From positions 1 to 64,000 of the forward strand of contig JAXMBI010000024.1 of NCBI GenBank assembly GCA_046349955.1: 64,000 nt of DNA, read 5' to 3'. The position numbers and the translations under genes were made by a program. Shown piece by piece: positions 39,353 to 49,178 of the stretch; the first letter of the stretch is position 1, and the number at the start of each line of letters is the position of its first letter. The notes beneath the pieces are model-generated. The model was not told the origin of the DNA. It saw nothing but the letters and a program-made list of their open reading frames with translations, and did no database searches. Source of the DNA: JBGAPH01 sp046349955 (GTDB lineage: Bacteria > Planctomycetota > Planctomycetia > Pirellulales > JBGAPH01).

Positions 39353-40846
39353 TTGTCCTTGAGCGACATCCCTTCCTCATATTCCGCCACTTCCTCGGAC
39401 CAGCAGCCGCCCGTTGCAGACTCGGGCCTGCACAAATCGCTTGGCCCTGTGATGCTGTGGGGCTTGGGCGTCGGCTATGTCATTTCCGGCGAGTACTTCG
39501 GCTGGAACTTGGGGCTCCCCGCCGGCGGCGCCTATGGCCTGCTCGTGGCCTTTCTCCTGGTCACGGTCATGTACGTGGCCTTCGTGTTCAGCTATGCGGA
39601 GATGGCCTGCGCGCTGCCCAGGGCCGGCGGCGTGTTCGTTTATGCGGCCCGCGGACTGGGGAGCGGGGCAGGCTTTTTGGGCGGTATTGCCCAGGTGATC
39701 GAGTTCGTGTTCGCCCCGCCGGCCATCGCCATGGCGATTGGCTACTATCTCATGGCCTGGCTGCAAAACGATGGCTCGGGCTGGCTGAGCGAACGGCGCT
39801 TCGCCGCGCTGGCCTACATCGCCTTCACGGGGCTCAACATCTGGGGCGTGCGGCAGGCGGCGGTGTTCGAACTGGTGATCACGGTGCTAGCCGTGGGTGA
39901 GCTCTTGCTGTTCGCCGGCGTGGCGGCGCCCCACTTCCACCTGGAAAACTTCACGGCCAGCGCCGCGCTGTTTGGCTGGCGAGGGGTGTTCGCGGCGCTG
40001 CCCTTTGCCATTTGGCTCTACCTGGCGATCGAGGGCGTGGCCAACGCGGCCGAGGAAGCCCGCAACCCGCAGCGCGACGTGGCGCTGGGGTTTGGCTCGG
40101 CGCTGGCCACGCTGGTGGTGCTGGCGGCGCTCGTGCTGGTGACGGCCGTGGGCGTGGGGGGCTGGGAGCGAATCGTGTTTCTGCCGGGGGACCTTTCCGT
40201 GGACTCCGACGGCGCGATCACGGTAGCGGCCGGGGCCAAGCTACAGAACACGCCGCTCCCTTTGGCCCTCGGCCAGATCGTGGCCCCCGCCCATCCGCTC
40301 TACAGCCTGCTCGTCGGCATCGGCCTGCTGGGGCTCGTGGCCTCGTTCAACGGCATCGTGCTCGTCGCCGGGCGGGCGATCTTCGAGATGGGGCGGGTTG
40401 GCTTCTTGCCGCGGGCCGTGGGGCACGTGAACCGCAAAACCCGCACGCCGGTGGTGGCGCTCTTGGCCAACATGGTGGTGGGCCTGTTCTCGATCGCCTA
40501 TCTCGACACGGCCGGGTTGATCACGCTTTCGGCCTTGGGCGCCGTGACGCTCTACATCGTGGCGATGTTGGCCATGATCGCGCTGCGGCGCCGCGAACCC
40601 GAGTTGCCGCGCCCCTATCGCGCTCCCGGCGGCCTGCTGCTGCCGATTACGGCGCTCGTGCTCGCGGCGTTCTCGCTGGCGGTGATGCTCTACTTGAACT
40701 TCAACGTGCCAGAGGCCCCAGGCGCCTTCCAGCGCTGGCTGAGCGTGTGGTACGTGCTGATCCTCGCGGCCGCCGGCGGGTGGTACGCGATCTGCGTGCA
40801 CCGGCAGACGCGCCGACCCACCGCGCACGGCGAGCGGCCGGCGTAA
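39353..40846 (+). CDS. APC-family amino acid/amine permease, ethanolamine permease-like
   Basis: About 497 aa from a TTG at 39353 (a TTG at 39359 is also possible; the frame is open back to 39185). Twelve hydrophobic segments expected. The first helices (KSLGPVMLWGLGVGYVISGEYFGWNLGLPAGGAYGLLVAFLLVTVMYVAFVFSYAEMACALPRAGGVFVYA; EFVFAPPAIAMAIGYYL) strongly recall ethanolamine permeases, which import ethanolamine by proton coupling. No eut gene is nearby, so the substrate stays open. The last codons and stop are provided by a dispersed repeat (GAGCGGCCGGCGTAA). Confidence 0.83.
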   Translation: MSLSDIPSSYSATSSDQQPPVADSGLHKSLGPVMLWGLGVGYVISGEYFGWNLGLPAGGAYGLLVAFLLVTVMYVAFVFSYAEMACALPRAGGVFVYAARGLGSGAGFLGGIAQVIEFVFAPPAIAMAIGYYLMAWLQNDGSGWLSERRFAALAYIAFTGLNIWGVRQAAVFELVITVLAVGELLLFAGVAAPHFHLENFTASAALFGWRGVFAALPFAIWLYLAIEGVANAAEEARNPQRDVALGFGSALATLVVLAALVLVTAVGVGGWERIVFLPGDLSVDSDGAITVAAGAKLQNTPLPLALGQIVAPAHPLYSLLVGIGLLGLVASFNGIVLVAGRAIFEMGRVGFLPRAVGHVNRKTRTPVVALLANMVVGLFSIAYLDTAGLITLSALGAVTLYIVAMLAMIALRRREPELPRPYRAPGGLLLPITALVLAAFSLAVMLYLNFNVPEAPGAFQRWLSVWYVLILAAAGGWYAICVHRQTRRPTAHGERPA

Positions 40847-40856
40847 GCCGGCTGAC
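40829..40856. repeat. Dispersed GC-rich repeat, copy 2, overlapping the permease stop codon
   Basis: Identical to 38920-38947. It encodes the last residues (ERPA) and the TAA stop of the permease. With the inverted copy at 40889-40917 it can form a long hairpin in the convergent space before lptB, so it may work as a bidirectional terminator. Confidence 0.78.
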
Positions 40857-40888
40857 AGCGTCGCCGTTGAACGCGCTCGACGGCTCAG

Positions 40889-40917
40889 GTCGGCCGGCTG
40901 ACGCCGGGCCGCTCGCC
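40889..40917. repeat. Dispersed GC-rich repeat, inverted copy 3
   Basis: Reverse complement close to copies 1 and 2 with a few changes (one inserted C, TAA to TCA). It ends 14 bp before the lptB stop codon at 40931. Confidence 0.65.
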
Positions 40918-40930
40918 GGATGGCGCACAG

Positions 40931-41752
<822 letters not shown>

Positions 41753-41795
41753 TCGGTCCTCCTTGACCGCGATTATCCGCACGAGCCTTTTCTAT

Positions 41796-41881
41796 TCACC
41801 GCAGAGGACGCAGAGGACACTGAGACGGGCCGATCGCGACTGATTGCTAGTCTCTGCGTCCTCTGAGTCCTCTGCGGTAAG
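41796..41881. repeat. Inverted repeat of the GCAGAGGAC family
   Basis: Arms of about 28 bp: ACCGCAGAGGACGCAGAGGA at the left and its near reverse complement (CTGCGTCCTCTGAGTCCTCT) at the right, with about 28 bp between them. It separates lepB and lptB. Related units occur at 60942-61235 and inside the element at 63488-63771. Confidence 0.8.
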
Positions 41882-41893
41882 AATGTGATTTCT

Positions 41894-43720
41894 TTACCGC
41901 ACGAAGCCCATCTTGGGGACGTTGGGGAAAAATGGAAACGGAATCGACGTGCCGGGGATCACGCCATCGGAGTGGGGCCAGTAGATGAACAGCGCCTTGC
42001 CCACCAGCAGGTCACGGTCGACATAGTGGCCGAGCCGCTTGTTCCCATGGAGCGCGCCGGGCAAGCTTTCCTCGCTCCACAAGCGGCTGTCCTTGCTGTA
42101 GGGACTGTTGTCTCCGAGCACGAAGAACTGATCTTCCGCGAGCGGATAGTCGGCGGCTTCGAGATTGTCAAACGCGGACCATCGCGCAGGGTTCGACATC
42201 AGCTCGGCCAAGTCTTCGGCGTCGAACCGGAAGTTGTTGCCGCGGAAATCGTAATCCACCAGGCCGCCAAATTTGCGGCCGGCGATGTAGTAGATGTCGC
42301 GCCGCACCCGCAGATGCCGCACGGTCAACTCAGCATCCTTGCCTCCCACGCCCACCGGCGCCAGATCGCCAAGATCCCGCGGCGTGGAGACGGGCTCGCC
42401 CGTCGGCAGATCGAACTGATCGAACGTCGTGGGCTGGTCGAATTGCACCACGCGGCCGTCGACCCACAGCAGCAACTGATCGTCGACGTTGGCGAAGCAG
42501 ATTTCGTAGCTGCCCGGGCCGCGCACCGAAGTCTGAGCCTTCGGCGCGAATTGCGGGGCGCCGTCGGTGGAGAGCGCCGCCGCGCCGGTCCCCAGATCGA
42601 TCGAACAGCGGAAGTGCTGCCCTCCTTCCACGAGGTCGAAGAGCGCGGTCCCCTGCGCCTTGCCGACTTCGAGCGTGCAATCGACGGCCAGGTCGCCCAC
42701 CCAGTGAAGTCCCAACGTCTCGATCCGCGAATTGGGCTGGGAGTTGAAGTCGTCGCGGCTGCGCCCCGTGTTGTAGGCGTAGAAGTCAGTGATCAATTGC
42801 GGCCGCATCCGGTCGGAGAGCGTCGGATCGGCCCCCGGCCGGGCGCTCGCCTGCGCCCGCAGTTCGCGCCAGTCGCGCGAGGTGGGCAGGATGTGCTGAT
42901 AGCGGAGCCAATGCTCGCCGCCGTCGGCCGCCAGCTGGAAGCTGCGGCCGTGGTCGGCGGTGGTCCAACCCCCCGCCGCGCCGGCCGGCCAGGGCTGCCA
43001 CCGAGCGGGCCACTTGGACTTCTCGAGGTCGGGGGCCGGATAGTCGCTGCTATACACTTCTTGCAGCATCGCCTGCACCTTTTCGGGCGGCTTGCGGGCG
43101 ATCTTGAACGCGTCGTCCGGGGCGCCTTCGGGCTTCACATAAAGGTCGCCGCGGTAGATGCGGACCGTTTCTTTGGGAAGCCCGACCAGCCGCTTGATGA
43201 AGTTGGTCTTCGCGTCGCCCGGGTACTTGAAGACCACAACATCCCAGCGCTCGGGATCGGCGAAGTCGTAGGGAAACTTGCCGACCAGAATCCGGTCGCC
43301 ATTGAACGAAGGCTTTTTGTCGAGCTCGGTGGCGGGGAAGCGGCACAGGGGGCAGAGCCCCGAAAAGACCATGCGTCCCGCGCGGCGGTCGCCCCCCACG
43401 CGGTTGTTGTCGGGGCGGAACTCCAGGATGCTGCTTTCATCCTCCACCTCGCCACTGGCGTTCACGCGGTAACGATAGCCGCACTCAGGGCAGGTGAAGT
43501 CCTTGTGACGTCCTTGCAGCGTTGGCGCCATCGAACCGGTGGGAATGACGAACGCCTCGGCCTCGAAGGTGCGAAACAGAAAGGCCAAAATGAAGGCCAC
43601 CACGATCGACTCGACCGTTTCCCGCACGGTGCGATTGACGGAATGGGGTGGCTTGGCCGCAGTCGCCACGGGGGCCTGGGGGAGCTTGGGCGAGAAGGGG
43701 GTGGCGTCGGTGTCGGACAT
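41894..43720 (-). CDS. lepB: Signal peptidase I, large planctomycete form
   Basis: 608 aa from the ATG at 43720. One transmembrane helix (about 38-52), then the catalytic Ser63 in IPTGSMAPTL. A zinc-ribbon insertion follows (CPEC at 77-80, CPLC at 123-126), then the Lys general base K176 in NFIKRLVGLPKE. A large insertion of about 330 residues (about 200-530), which looks like a beta-rich LamG-like fold, separates this from the last motif GDNSPYSKDSRLW. Normal signal peptidases have 220-330 aa. The enzyme cleaves signal peptides at the outer face of the membrane; the insertions may tune substrate access. Planctomycetes are known for oversized signal peptidases. Confidence 0.9.
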   Translation of the reverse strand: MSDTDATPFSPKLPQAPVATAAKPPHSVNRTVRETVESIVVAFILAFLFRTFEAEAFVIPTGSMAPTLQGRHKDFTCPECGYRYRVNASGEVEDESSILEFRPDNNRVGGDRRAGRMVFSGLCPLCRFPATELDKKPSFNGDRILVGKFPYDFADPERWDVVVFKYPGDAKTNFIKRLVGLPKETVRIYRGDLYVKPEGAPDDAFKIARKPPEKVQAMLQEVYSSDYPAPDLEKSKWPARWQPWPAGAAGGWTTADHGRSFQLAADGGEHWLRYQHILPTSRDWRELRAQASARPGADPTLSDRMRPQLITDFYAYNTGRSRDDFNSQPNSRIETLGLHWVGDLAVDCTLEVGKAQGTALFDLVEGGQHFRCSIDLGTGAAALSTDGAPQFAPKAQTSVRGPGSYEICFANVDDQLLLWVDGRVVQFDQPTTFDQFDLPTGEPVSTPRDLGDLAPVGVGGKDAELTVRHLRVRRDIYYIAGRKFGGLVDYDFRGNNFRFDAEDLAELMSNPARWSAFDNLEAADYPLAEDQFFVLGDNSPYSKDSRLWSEESLPGALHGNKRLGHYVDRDLLVGKALFIYWPHSDGVIPGTSIPFPFFPNVPKMGFVR

Positions 43721-44145
43721 CGGGCAGCCGTGATGCAAGAAAACGGGAACGCGCGGAGGTTGGCCGCGCCGCGCAAGTCCAAACAGTGTCGGGAGATTCG
43801 AGCATTTGGCCACGGGCGAGCCGCGCGGCCACGCCGACGACCGACTCGAGCACGCTCATTCCTTGACTACGCACGTCGGCCTCGTCTGGCCTGAACCGGC
43901 GCTTGCCGCGGCCGACGCCGCAATTCTAGCGCAGACGGCGTTTTGCGCATACCCGAACCGAACCCCACGAGGGTAGTTCGTCGGCCCCGCGCGGATCTTC
44001 GGTCCCGGCCTGCCGGCGGGTTCGACCGTGGCGTAAAAAGCAAGCGGAGCAAGCGGTTAGGGTCCGCTTGCTCCGCTGCGTCACGTTCAGCCGAGAGCCA
44101 TGTTGCCTGAGCTTTTGGCGTACACGTGGGGTCGGTCCGGAGCCG
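43721..44145. other. Gene-free stretch between lepB and the VWA gene
   Basis: No ORF with coding character on either strand. It includes the promoter region of lepB (right of 43720) and the terminator of the VWA gene at 44034-44077. The 43860-43980 part is GC-rich and shows no clear repeat. Confidence 0.5.
44034..44077 (-). terminator. Rho-independent terminator of the VWA/TadG-like gene
   Basis: A perfect 14-bp stem 44043-44056/44064-44077 (AGCGGAGCAAGCGG and its complement) with loop TTAGGGT. On the minus strand it is followed by TGCTTTTTAC. It sits 69 bp after the stop codon at 44146. Confidence 0.85.
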
Positions 44146-45657
44146 CTATTGCACGAGCTTGAGCGGCCGGCTGTCGGCGATCGACTTGAAGACGTTCGTC
44201 AGTTCCGTGTGGTACTGCGCCGCCGTCTTGCCGCCGGGAATCACGAACGCACGGCCGTCGGTGATGTCGGCCACCTGCTGCATGATCGCCGGATCGGCCT
44301 TGGAACCGAGGGAAATGGTGACGACGGGAATGCCCTGCGCTTTGCAGGCGTTGGCCGCGTCGATCAGGTCCTTGCGGGCGGCCGTCTCGTCGTAGACGCC
44401 GTTGTGCCAGTTGCACTTGCCGTCGGTCATGAGGACGATCAGCCGCATCGAGTTGGGGCGGGCATGGCCCCCCTTGGTCGTTTCCTGCAACTCGGCCAGC
44501 GCCTTCCACAGGCCGGCGCCGATGTTGGTGTAGTCGTGGTAGTGAGCGGCCTGCCGCTGCTTCGAGATCGTGTCGACGGAGGCGAAGTCGGTAGTGAGCT
44601 GTTTCTCGAGCTTCGCGTTGCCGTCAGCGGCGTCGTAGATCGCCAGTCCCAAACGGTCGTCGGTCTGCGAATCGGCCATGTACTCGAGGAACACCGACAC
44701 CGAGTCTTTGAGAGCCCCGATCGGCTGCTCGTGGGTCTTCCACAGGTTGGGGTTGTCTGCGTTCGACGGATACTTTTCCAACCAGTAGTTGATCAGGGTC
44801 AGATAGCCGTACTTCTTCTGGTAGCCGGCGCCGCTGATCACGGAGCTGGTCTGCACGTAGCTAAAGTAGTCGTTCCAGCTGCCGCCCGGAACTGGGTACG
44901 CGACGTTGGTCAGGCCGAGAGTCGACTTGATCGTCGTGGCGTTGGTCGAGGAGATGGAGACGGGCGTCCAGGCCATTTTGCCGTATACCGGCGAGCCGAG
45001 GTCCTGGTAGATCTGTTTCAAGTTGCTCTCGACCGTCGTCCGGCCCAATACGCTGATCGAGCCCAGTTCGCTGTCGTCGTTCATCGAGCCCGAGTAGTCG
45101 AGCACGAGCACGATGTCGCGGGGCTGATAGGTGGCCGACGCCGACCCCGAAACCGCAAACGTGCTCTTGCCGAAGATCCGGCCAAAGAAGTACGGGTGGT
45201 TGGCGTGCGTGAGCGACAAGCTCACCGCCGACGGCTTCTGCGTGCCCGTCACCGGCACGACCTGGCCCTTGGCGACGTCCCACTTGCCGACGCCCATCTT
45301 CAACAGCGGCTTGCCGTCGTCGCCGTTCTTGGCCATCAACCCGCTGAACTGCTGCTTGAGCTGCGGCAGGTTGGCGCTGTCGACGGTCACCTGCGGCCCG
45401 ATCGGGTTGCGCGCCAGGTACTCGAGCATCCGGTCTTCGGCGTATTGTTGACCGCGCACCAACTCGCCGGCGCCGGCGAGCACGGCGGCATCGACCGAGC
45501 GATCGAGGTCGGTCTGCACCTTCATGATGTAGCCGAGGTCGATCGCAAAGGCGAGCATCCCCAGCACTGCGACCATGAACAGGGCGGCCAAAACGACGAC
45601 CGCGCCCCGACGAGAATTCTTGTGCGGTTGCCCCGCCAGCTTGTTCGAAGTACCCAT
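44146..45657 (-). CDS. TadG-like membrane protein with von Willebrand A domain
   Basis: 503 aa from the ATG at 45657, six bases after GGAGGGC (a tandem ATG at 45660 is also possible). The N-terminus has the Tad/Flp pilus-type anchor (RRGAVVVLAALFMVAVLGMLAFAIDLGYIMKVQTDLDRSVDAAVLAGAGEL). A VWA domain follows with MIDAS motif DYSGSMNDD (about 170) and LIVLMTDGKCNWH near 415. TadG-type proteins are pseudopilin-like parts or anchors of tight-adherence pili; the VWA version probably binds a protein ligand through Mg2+. The gene is alone, without a tad cluster. Confidence 0.83.
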   Translation of the reverse strand: MGTSNKLAGQPHKNSRRGAVVVLAALFMVAVLGMLAFAIDLGYIMKVQTDLDRSVDAAVLAGAGELVRGQQYAEDRMLEYLARNPIGPQVTVDSANLPQLKQQFSGLMAKNGDDGKPLLKMGVGKWDVAKGQVVPVTGTQKPSAVSLSLTHANHPYFFGRIFGKSTFAVSGSASATYQPRDIVLVLDYSGSMNDDSELGSISVLGRTTVESNLKQIYQDLGSPVYGKMAWTPVSISSTNATTIKSTLGLTNVAYPVPGGSWNDYFSYVQTSSVISGAGYQKKYGYLTLINYWLEKYPSNADNPNLWKTHEQPIGALKDSVSVFLEYMADSQTDDRLGLAIYDAADGNAKLEKQLTTDFASVDTISKQRQAAHYHDYTNIGAGLWKALAELQETTKGGHARPNSMRLIVLMTDGKCNWHNGVYDETAARKDLIDAANACKAQGIPVVTISLGSKADPAIMQQVADITDGRAFVIPGGKTAAQYHTELTNVFKSIADSRPLKLVQ

Positions 45658-45965
45658 CATGCCCTCCAGCGTTTCGCAGTCGCGGCCAGAGTGCCCCGAG
45701 CCTGCGAAGAGAAGATTAGTCAAGAGAAGAGTGAAAGCTTGCCGAAACCCTAGCTCCCGCCACGGGGGGGCGTGGGTATTTGCTGGCAAACCTTGCCAAG
45801 ATGAAAGGCGTCGCGCGGCGGATGTCGCCAAAGTGAAACCTGCGGTCGCGCCAAGTTGCGAATGCAGGACGGACACGCGCCAGAGCCGCTACAACGCTCG
45901 GCCGCGAGGAAGCGCAACCGGATGATTCACTAGCCAGGCAAATCCCCGTGCTTTCGCACCCCGCG
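45658..45965. other. Gene-free stretch upstream of the VWA gene
   Basis: Holds the promoter region of the VWA gene and the downstream region of the aminopeptidase. A short dyad TTTGCTGGCAAA lies near 45778. No ORF with coding character and no clear terminator. Confidence 0.45.
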
Positions 45966-48524
45966 CTACGGCCGACCCCCGTCTTCCAGCCGCTTGACCC
46001 TTGATTCCAGCGACTTCTTCTCTTCTTCGAGGCTTCCCACTCGCCGCCGCAACTCGCCCAAATCGTTGCCGCCCCGCAGCTTCGCCACGGCGGCGTCGAT
46101 CGACTGCACGGTGCGGGCACGCAGCTCCTTGGGACGGCGGGCCAACAACAAATCGACGGCAGCCGGGTCGCCCGTCGCTTCCAGAGCGTGAATGGCCGAC
46201 TCGCGCACGCTCAAGCGGCCGTCGTTGAGCTGCTGCCCCAGCTTCTCCGTCACCGCTTTGTCGCCGCCGCCCAGGCGGGCCAAGGCTCGCATCACCGCCG
46301 AACGCCGCTTATGGTCCACGCCTGGCTCGAGCAACGTCAGGAACTTGGCCCGCGCCGTCTCGTCGTGCAAATCCGCCAGGCCGTCGCACGCTGCGCGCAG
46401 GATGACCTCGTTGTGGCTGGGGCGTTCGAGAGCGGCCTGGAGGTCGGGCTTCACGTTGGCGCGGTCGACCTTGACCAGGGTCTGCAGCGCATCCGCCGCG
46501 ACATAATAGGAGGGATCTTCCGCCACGACTTTGCGCAGGGCCGCACTCGTGTCGGGATGGGCAAAGTTGCCCAGCGCCGTGACCGCCGCCCGCCGCACCG
46601 CCGACTTCGGGTCATCTTTCGCCGCCGCCAGCAGCGCGACGCGCGCGGCGTCGCCCGAACGCCTGCCAAGCGCCTTCACCGCCTCTTCACGCACGCCCCA
46701 GAAGGCGTCGTTCTTGGCCACGGCGATCAGCGCGGCCTCCACTTGCTGGTCGTCGGCATAGCCGGCAAGGACCGCGACCGCGTCTGCCCGGCAAATGAGC
46801 CGCGGATCGTGCTGCGCCTGGTCGAGCCATTCCTCCTTCGACTTCTCGAAGACCACTTTCTTGAGCACCCAGTCCTGCGGGTCGAAGAGCACGCGCCGCG
46901 GACGTCCCTCGAGCGGAAACGAGAAGGTCTCCTCGGCTTTGCTCACCTCGATCCGCTGTTTCACGGCGCCCGCGTCGGTCACAAGCTCGATTTCGATCGG
47001 CATGCGAAACAGGGGCGTCAACTCGTCGAGCGTTTGCGTTTGTTTCACGACGAGGCGGAGTGACTTGTTGGCCTCGTCCCAGGTGTGCGAGACGTGGTAC
47101 TCGGGATGCCCGCCATGGTGCACCCACTGGTCGAAGAACCAGTTGAGCTGCTGGCCGGTCGCTTCGGCGATCGCCGTGCGCAAATCGGCGGTTTCCACCG
47201 CGTCGAAGGCCTGCTCGTGACAGTAGTGGCCCAGCGCCTTCCAAAACGGCTCTTCCCCCAGCACGTACCGCAGCATGTGCAGCACGCGAGCGCCCTTGGG
47301 GTAGGCATGGCCATCGAAGACCACCGTGGGGTTCGAGTAGCGGTAGCTGACGATCGGTCGGCGGTACTGGTGCTGGTCTTCGCTGAAGTACGCGTCGGCT
47401 TCGGCGCGGCGGTGCCAAGCGGCTTCGTCGGGCCCCTGGTCGTGCTCCTGCCAGAGTGTGGCGAAGTAGGTGGCGAAGCTCTCGTTCAGCCACAGCTCGC
47501 CCCAGTCCTTGCACGTGAGCAAATCGCCCCACCACTGGTGCGCAAGCTCATGCGCCACCAGGTTGTCGCTCGACACGTCAAGGTGCGCCCGCTCGTCGTG
47601 CAGCGTGTCGGGATTGAGTGTCGTGCACGAGGTGTGCTCCATGCCTCCCCAGGTGTACTCGTCAGGGCAAATCTGCGCGTACTTCGGCCAGGGATAGCGA
47701 AAACCGATCTTCTGGCTGAAGAACTCCATCATGGCCGGCGTCTTCGCGAACGAGCGCGGCGCGTCGGCCAAGCGCCCCGGCGGTACGTAGGAGACGATGG
47801 GAATTCCGTCCCAGTCGGACTCGTGCGCTTCGAACGGCCCCGCGACCACCGACACCAGATAGGGCGCGTGCGTCTGTTCCTGCTTCCAGTGCCAGGTGCG
47901 CCGCCCGCCGGCCGGCTCTCCCTTGCTGGCCAGCACTCCGTTCGAGAGCACGAAGTACTCCTCCGGCACGGTGACCAGAGTTTCACTCGTGATCCGCTCG
48001 CCAGGAGCGTCGAAGCAGGGATACCAGTAGCGGGCATCCTCGGGCTCGCTTTGGGTCCAGGCCATCCGCGGCTGATTAGGCTCGCTAGCGTCGGGCAAAA
48101 CGAAGTGCAACCCGCGCTCAGGAGCGACGACGCGGTAGTCGATCGCCAGCTCGAGTTCCTCGCCGGCAGGCCAGGCATGATCGAGCTCCACGGTGAGCTT
48201 GTCGCCGTGGGTGTGGAACCGCAGGGGGACGCGCTGGGCGGGATCTGCGTCGGGCCGGGCGACCGCCTCGATCGTCATCCGGCCGGCGTCGAGCTCGATC
48301 GACTTGGCGTCTTGAAAGGGGGCCAGCGTGTGCGTGGCCCGGCCGCGCAGCTCTTGCTTGTCCCAATCGAGGGCCAACTCGAGCTTCACGTGGCGGAGGT
48401 CATAGAGCCGGCTGCGGACCGAGCGCGTGGGTTCGGTGAACGGGCCACGCGGCCGCTGCGCCGCGGCGACCGAAACCCCTAACAACACCACGAGACACAC
48501 GACCCAACCACGGCCACAGGGCAT
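45966..48524 (-). CDS. M1-family aminopeptidase with C-terminal HEAT repeats
   Basis: 852 aa from the ATG at 48524 (AGAGG six bases upstream). Signal peptide about 1-22. M1 domain: exopeptidase motif GGMEHTS (GGMEN in most relatives), zinc motif HELAHQWWGDLLTCKDWGELWLNESFATY, giving HExxH and the Glu 18 residues later, and the catalytic-Tyr region VSYRYSNPTVVF. Residues about 560-820 are HEAT-like repeats (REEAVKALGRRSGDAARVALLAAAKDDPKSAVRRAAVTALG). The last 30 residues form a coiled coil (LRRRVGSLEEEKKSLESRVKRLED). It should remove N-terminal residues from peptides outside the cytoplasm. Confidence 0.9.
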   Translation of the reverse strand: MPCGRGWVVCLVVLLGVSVAAAQRPRGPFTEPTRSVRSRLYDLRHVKLELALDWDKQELRGRATHTLAPFQDAKSIELDAGRMTIEAVARPDADPAQRVPLRFHTHGDKLTVELDHAWPAGEELELAIDYRVVAPERGLHFVLPDASEPNQPRMAWTQSEPEDARYWYPCFDAPGERITSETLVTVPEEYFVLSNGVLASKGEPAGGRRTWHWKQEQTHAPYLVSVVAGPFEAHESDWDGIPIVSYVPPGRLADAPRSFAKTPAMMEFFSQKIGFRYPWPKYAQICPDEYTWGGMEHTSCTTLNPDTLHDERAHLDVSSDNLVAHELAHQWWGDLLTCKDWGELWLNESFATYFATLWQEHDQGPDEAAWHRRAEADAYFSEDQHQYRRPIVSYRYSNPTVVFDGHAYPKGARVLHMLRYVLGEEPFWKALGHYCHEQAFDAVETADLRTAIAEATGQQLNWFFDQWVHHGGHPEYHVSHTWDEANKSLRLVVKQTQTLDELTPLFRMPIEIELVTDAGAVKQRIEVSKAEETFSFPLEGRPRRVLFDPQDWVLKKVVFEKSKEEWLDQAQHDPRLICRADAVAVLAGYADDQQVEAALIAVAKNDAFWGVREEAVKALGRRSGDAARVALLAAAKDDPKSAVRRAAVTALGNFAHPDTSAALRKVVAEDPSYYVAADALQTLVKVDRANVKPDLQAALERPSHNEVILRAACDGLADLHDETARAKFLTLLEPGVDHKRRSAVMRALARLGGGDKAVTEKLGQQLNDGRLSVRESAIHALEATGDPAAVDLLLARRPKELRARTVQSIDAAVAKLRGGNDLGELRRRVGSLEEEKKSLESRVKRLEDGGRP

Positions 48525-49178
48525 GACAATCCTCTGGGAGCAGGCAAATCGAAGGGACGACATCAAAGGCGGGATCAGACAGGGGGGATGCCGCCTAGCA
48601 TAGTCGAGCGGACGGCGGATCGCGACCTTGCCGTTGTGATGCGAACCGAGGCCCGCACGAGTCCGCGTTTAGTCGGGAGCGCAGAGCGGACCGATCGAAC
48701 TCCTGTGGTCGGTCCTGCGATCAAGCATTCCGCTGGATTTCCAAATCGTGCGAGAGGTAAACGGAGGTGTCCGATTCGGCCCCTGTTGACGCGGTTGTCG
48801 GGTGATGGATCTCGGTGTAGCAATTGGCGCTGTTGCGCATCTGCGCCATTTCTGGTCGTCCTTACTGGTCGTCCTTGGTTGTCGCGAACAAAAGCAGCGG
48901 AGATCAAGCAACCTCCTGCCCACTAGCACGGCATACCCTGCTAAGACCTAGGGCATCCCTCGTGCACCTCCCTTGAGGGCGCGAAATTCGGCGATTTTTT
49001 TCCACGCCGCAACTCGAATCATTGTAGCCCCTTACGCACGGCCCCTTTGATGACGCGCCCCGCCGTGCTGGCATCGCGGCATAAGGCTTGCCACCGCCGT
49101 TTCAATTGCGGGCCGGTTTTGCGCGTCCGGTGCTCTCCCGGCTAACTTCCTTCCTTCTTGCCATGCGGAGACGGTTCT
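48525..49178. other. Long gene-free stretch between the aminopeptidase and amt
   Basis: About 650 bp. A 112-aa open frame at 48588-48926 lacks a ribosome site and coding character, so it is not called. A T-run (GATTTTTTTCC) is at 48992-49002. The region should hold the promoters of both divergent genes; I looked for a sigma-54 -24/-12 pair typical of nitrogen-controlled amt genes and found none with correct spacing. Confidence 0.45.

Noticed and set aside
48588..48926. 112-codon open frame between the aminopeptidase and amt
   Set aside because: No ribosome site, Arg/Pro/Ala-dominated composition typical of chance ORFs in GC-rich DNA, and an equally long antisense frame.
49060..49178. Sigma-54 promoter for amt
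   Set aside because: TGGCAT at about 49070 and TTGC about 14 bp further do not have the GG-N10-GC spacing; no other candidate was seen.
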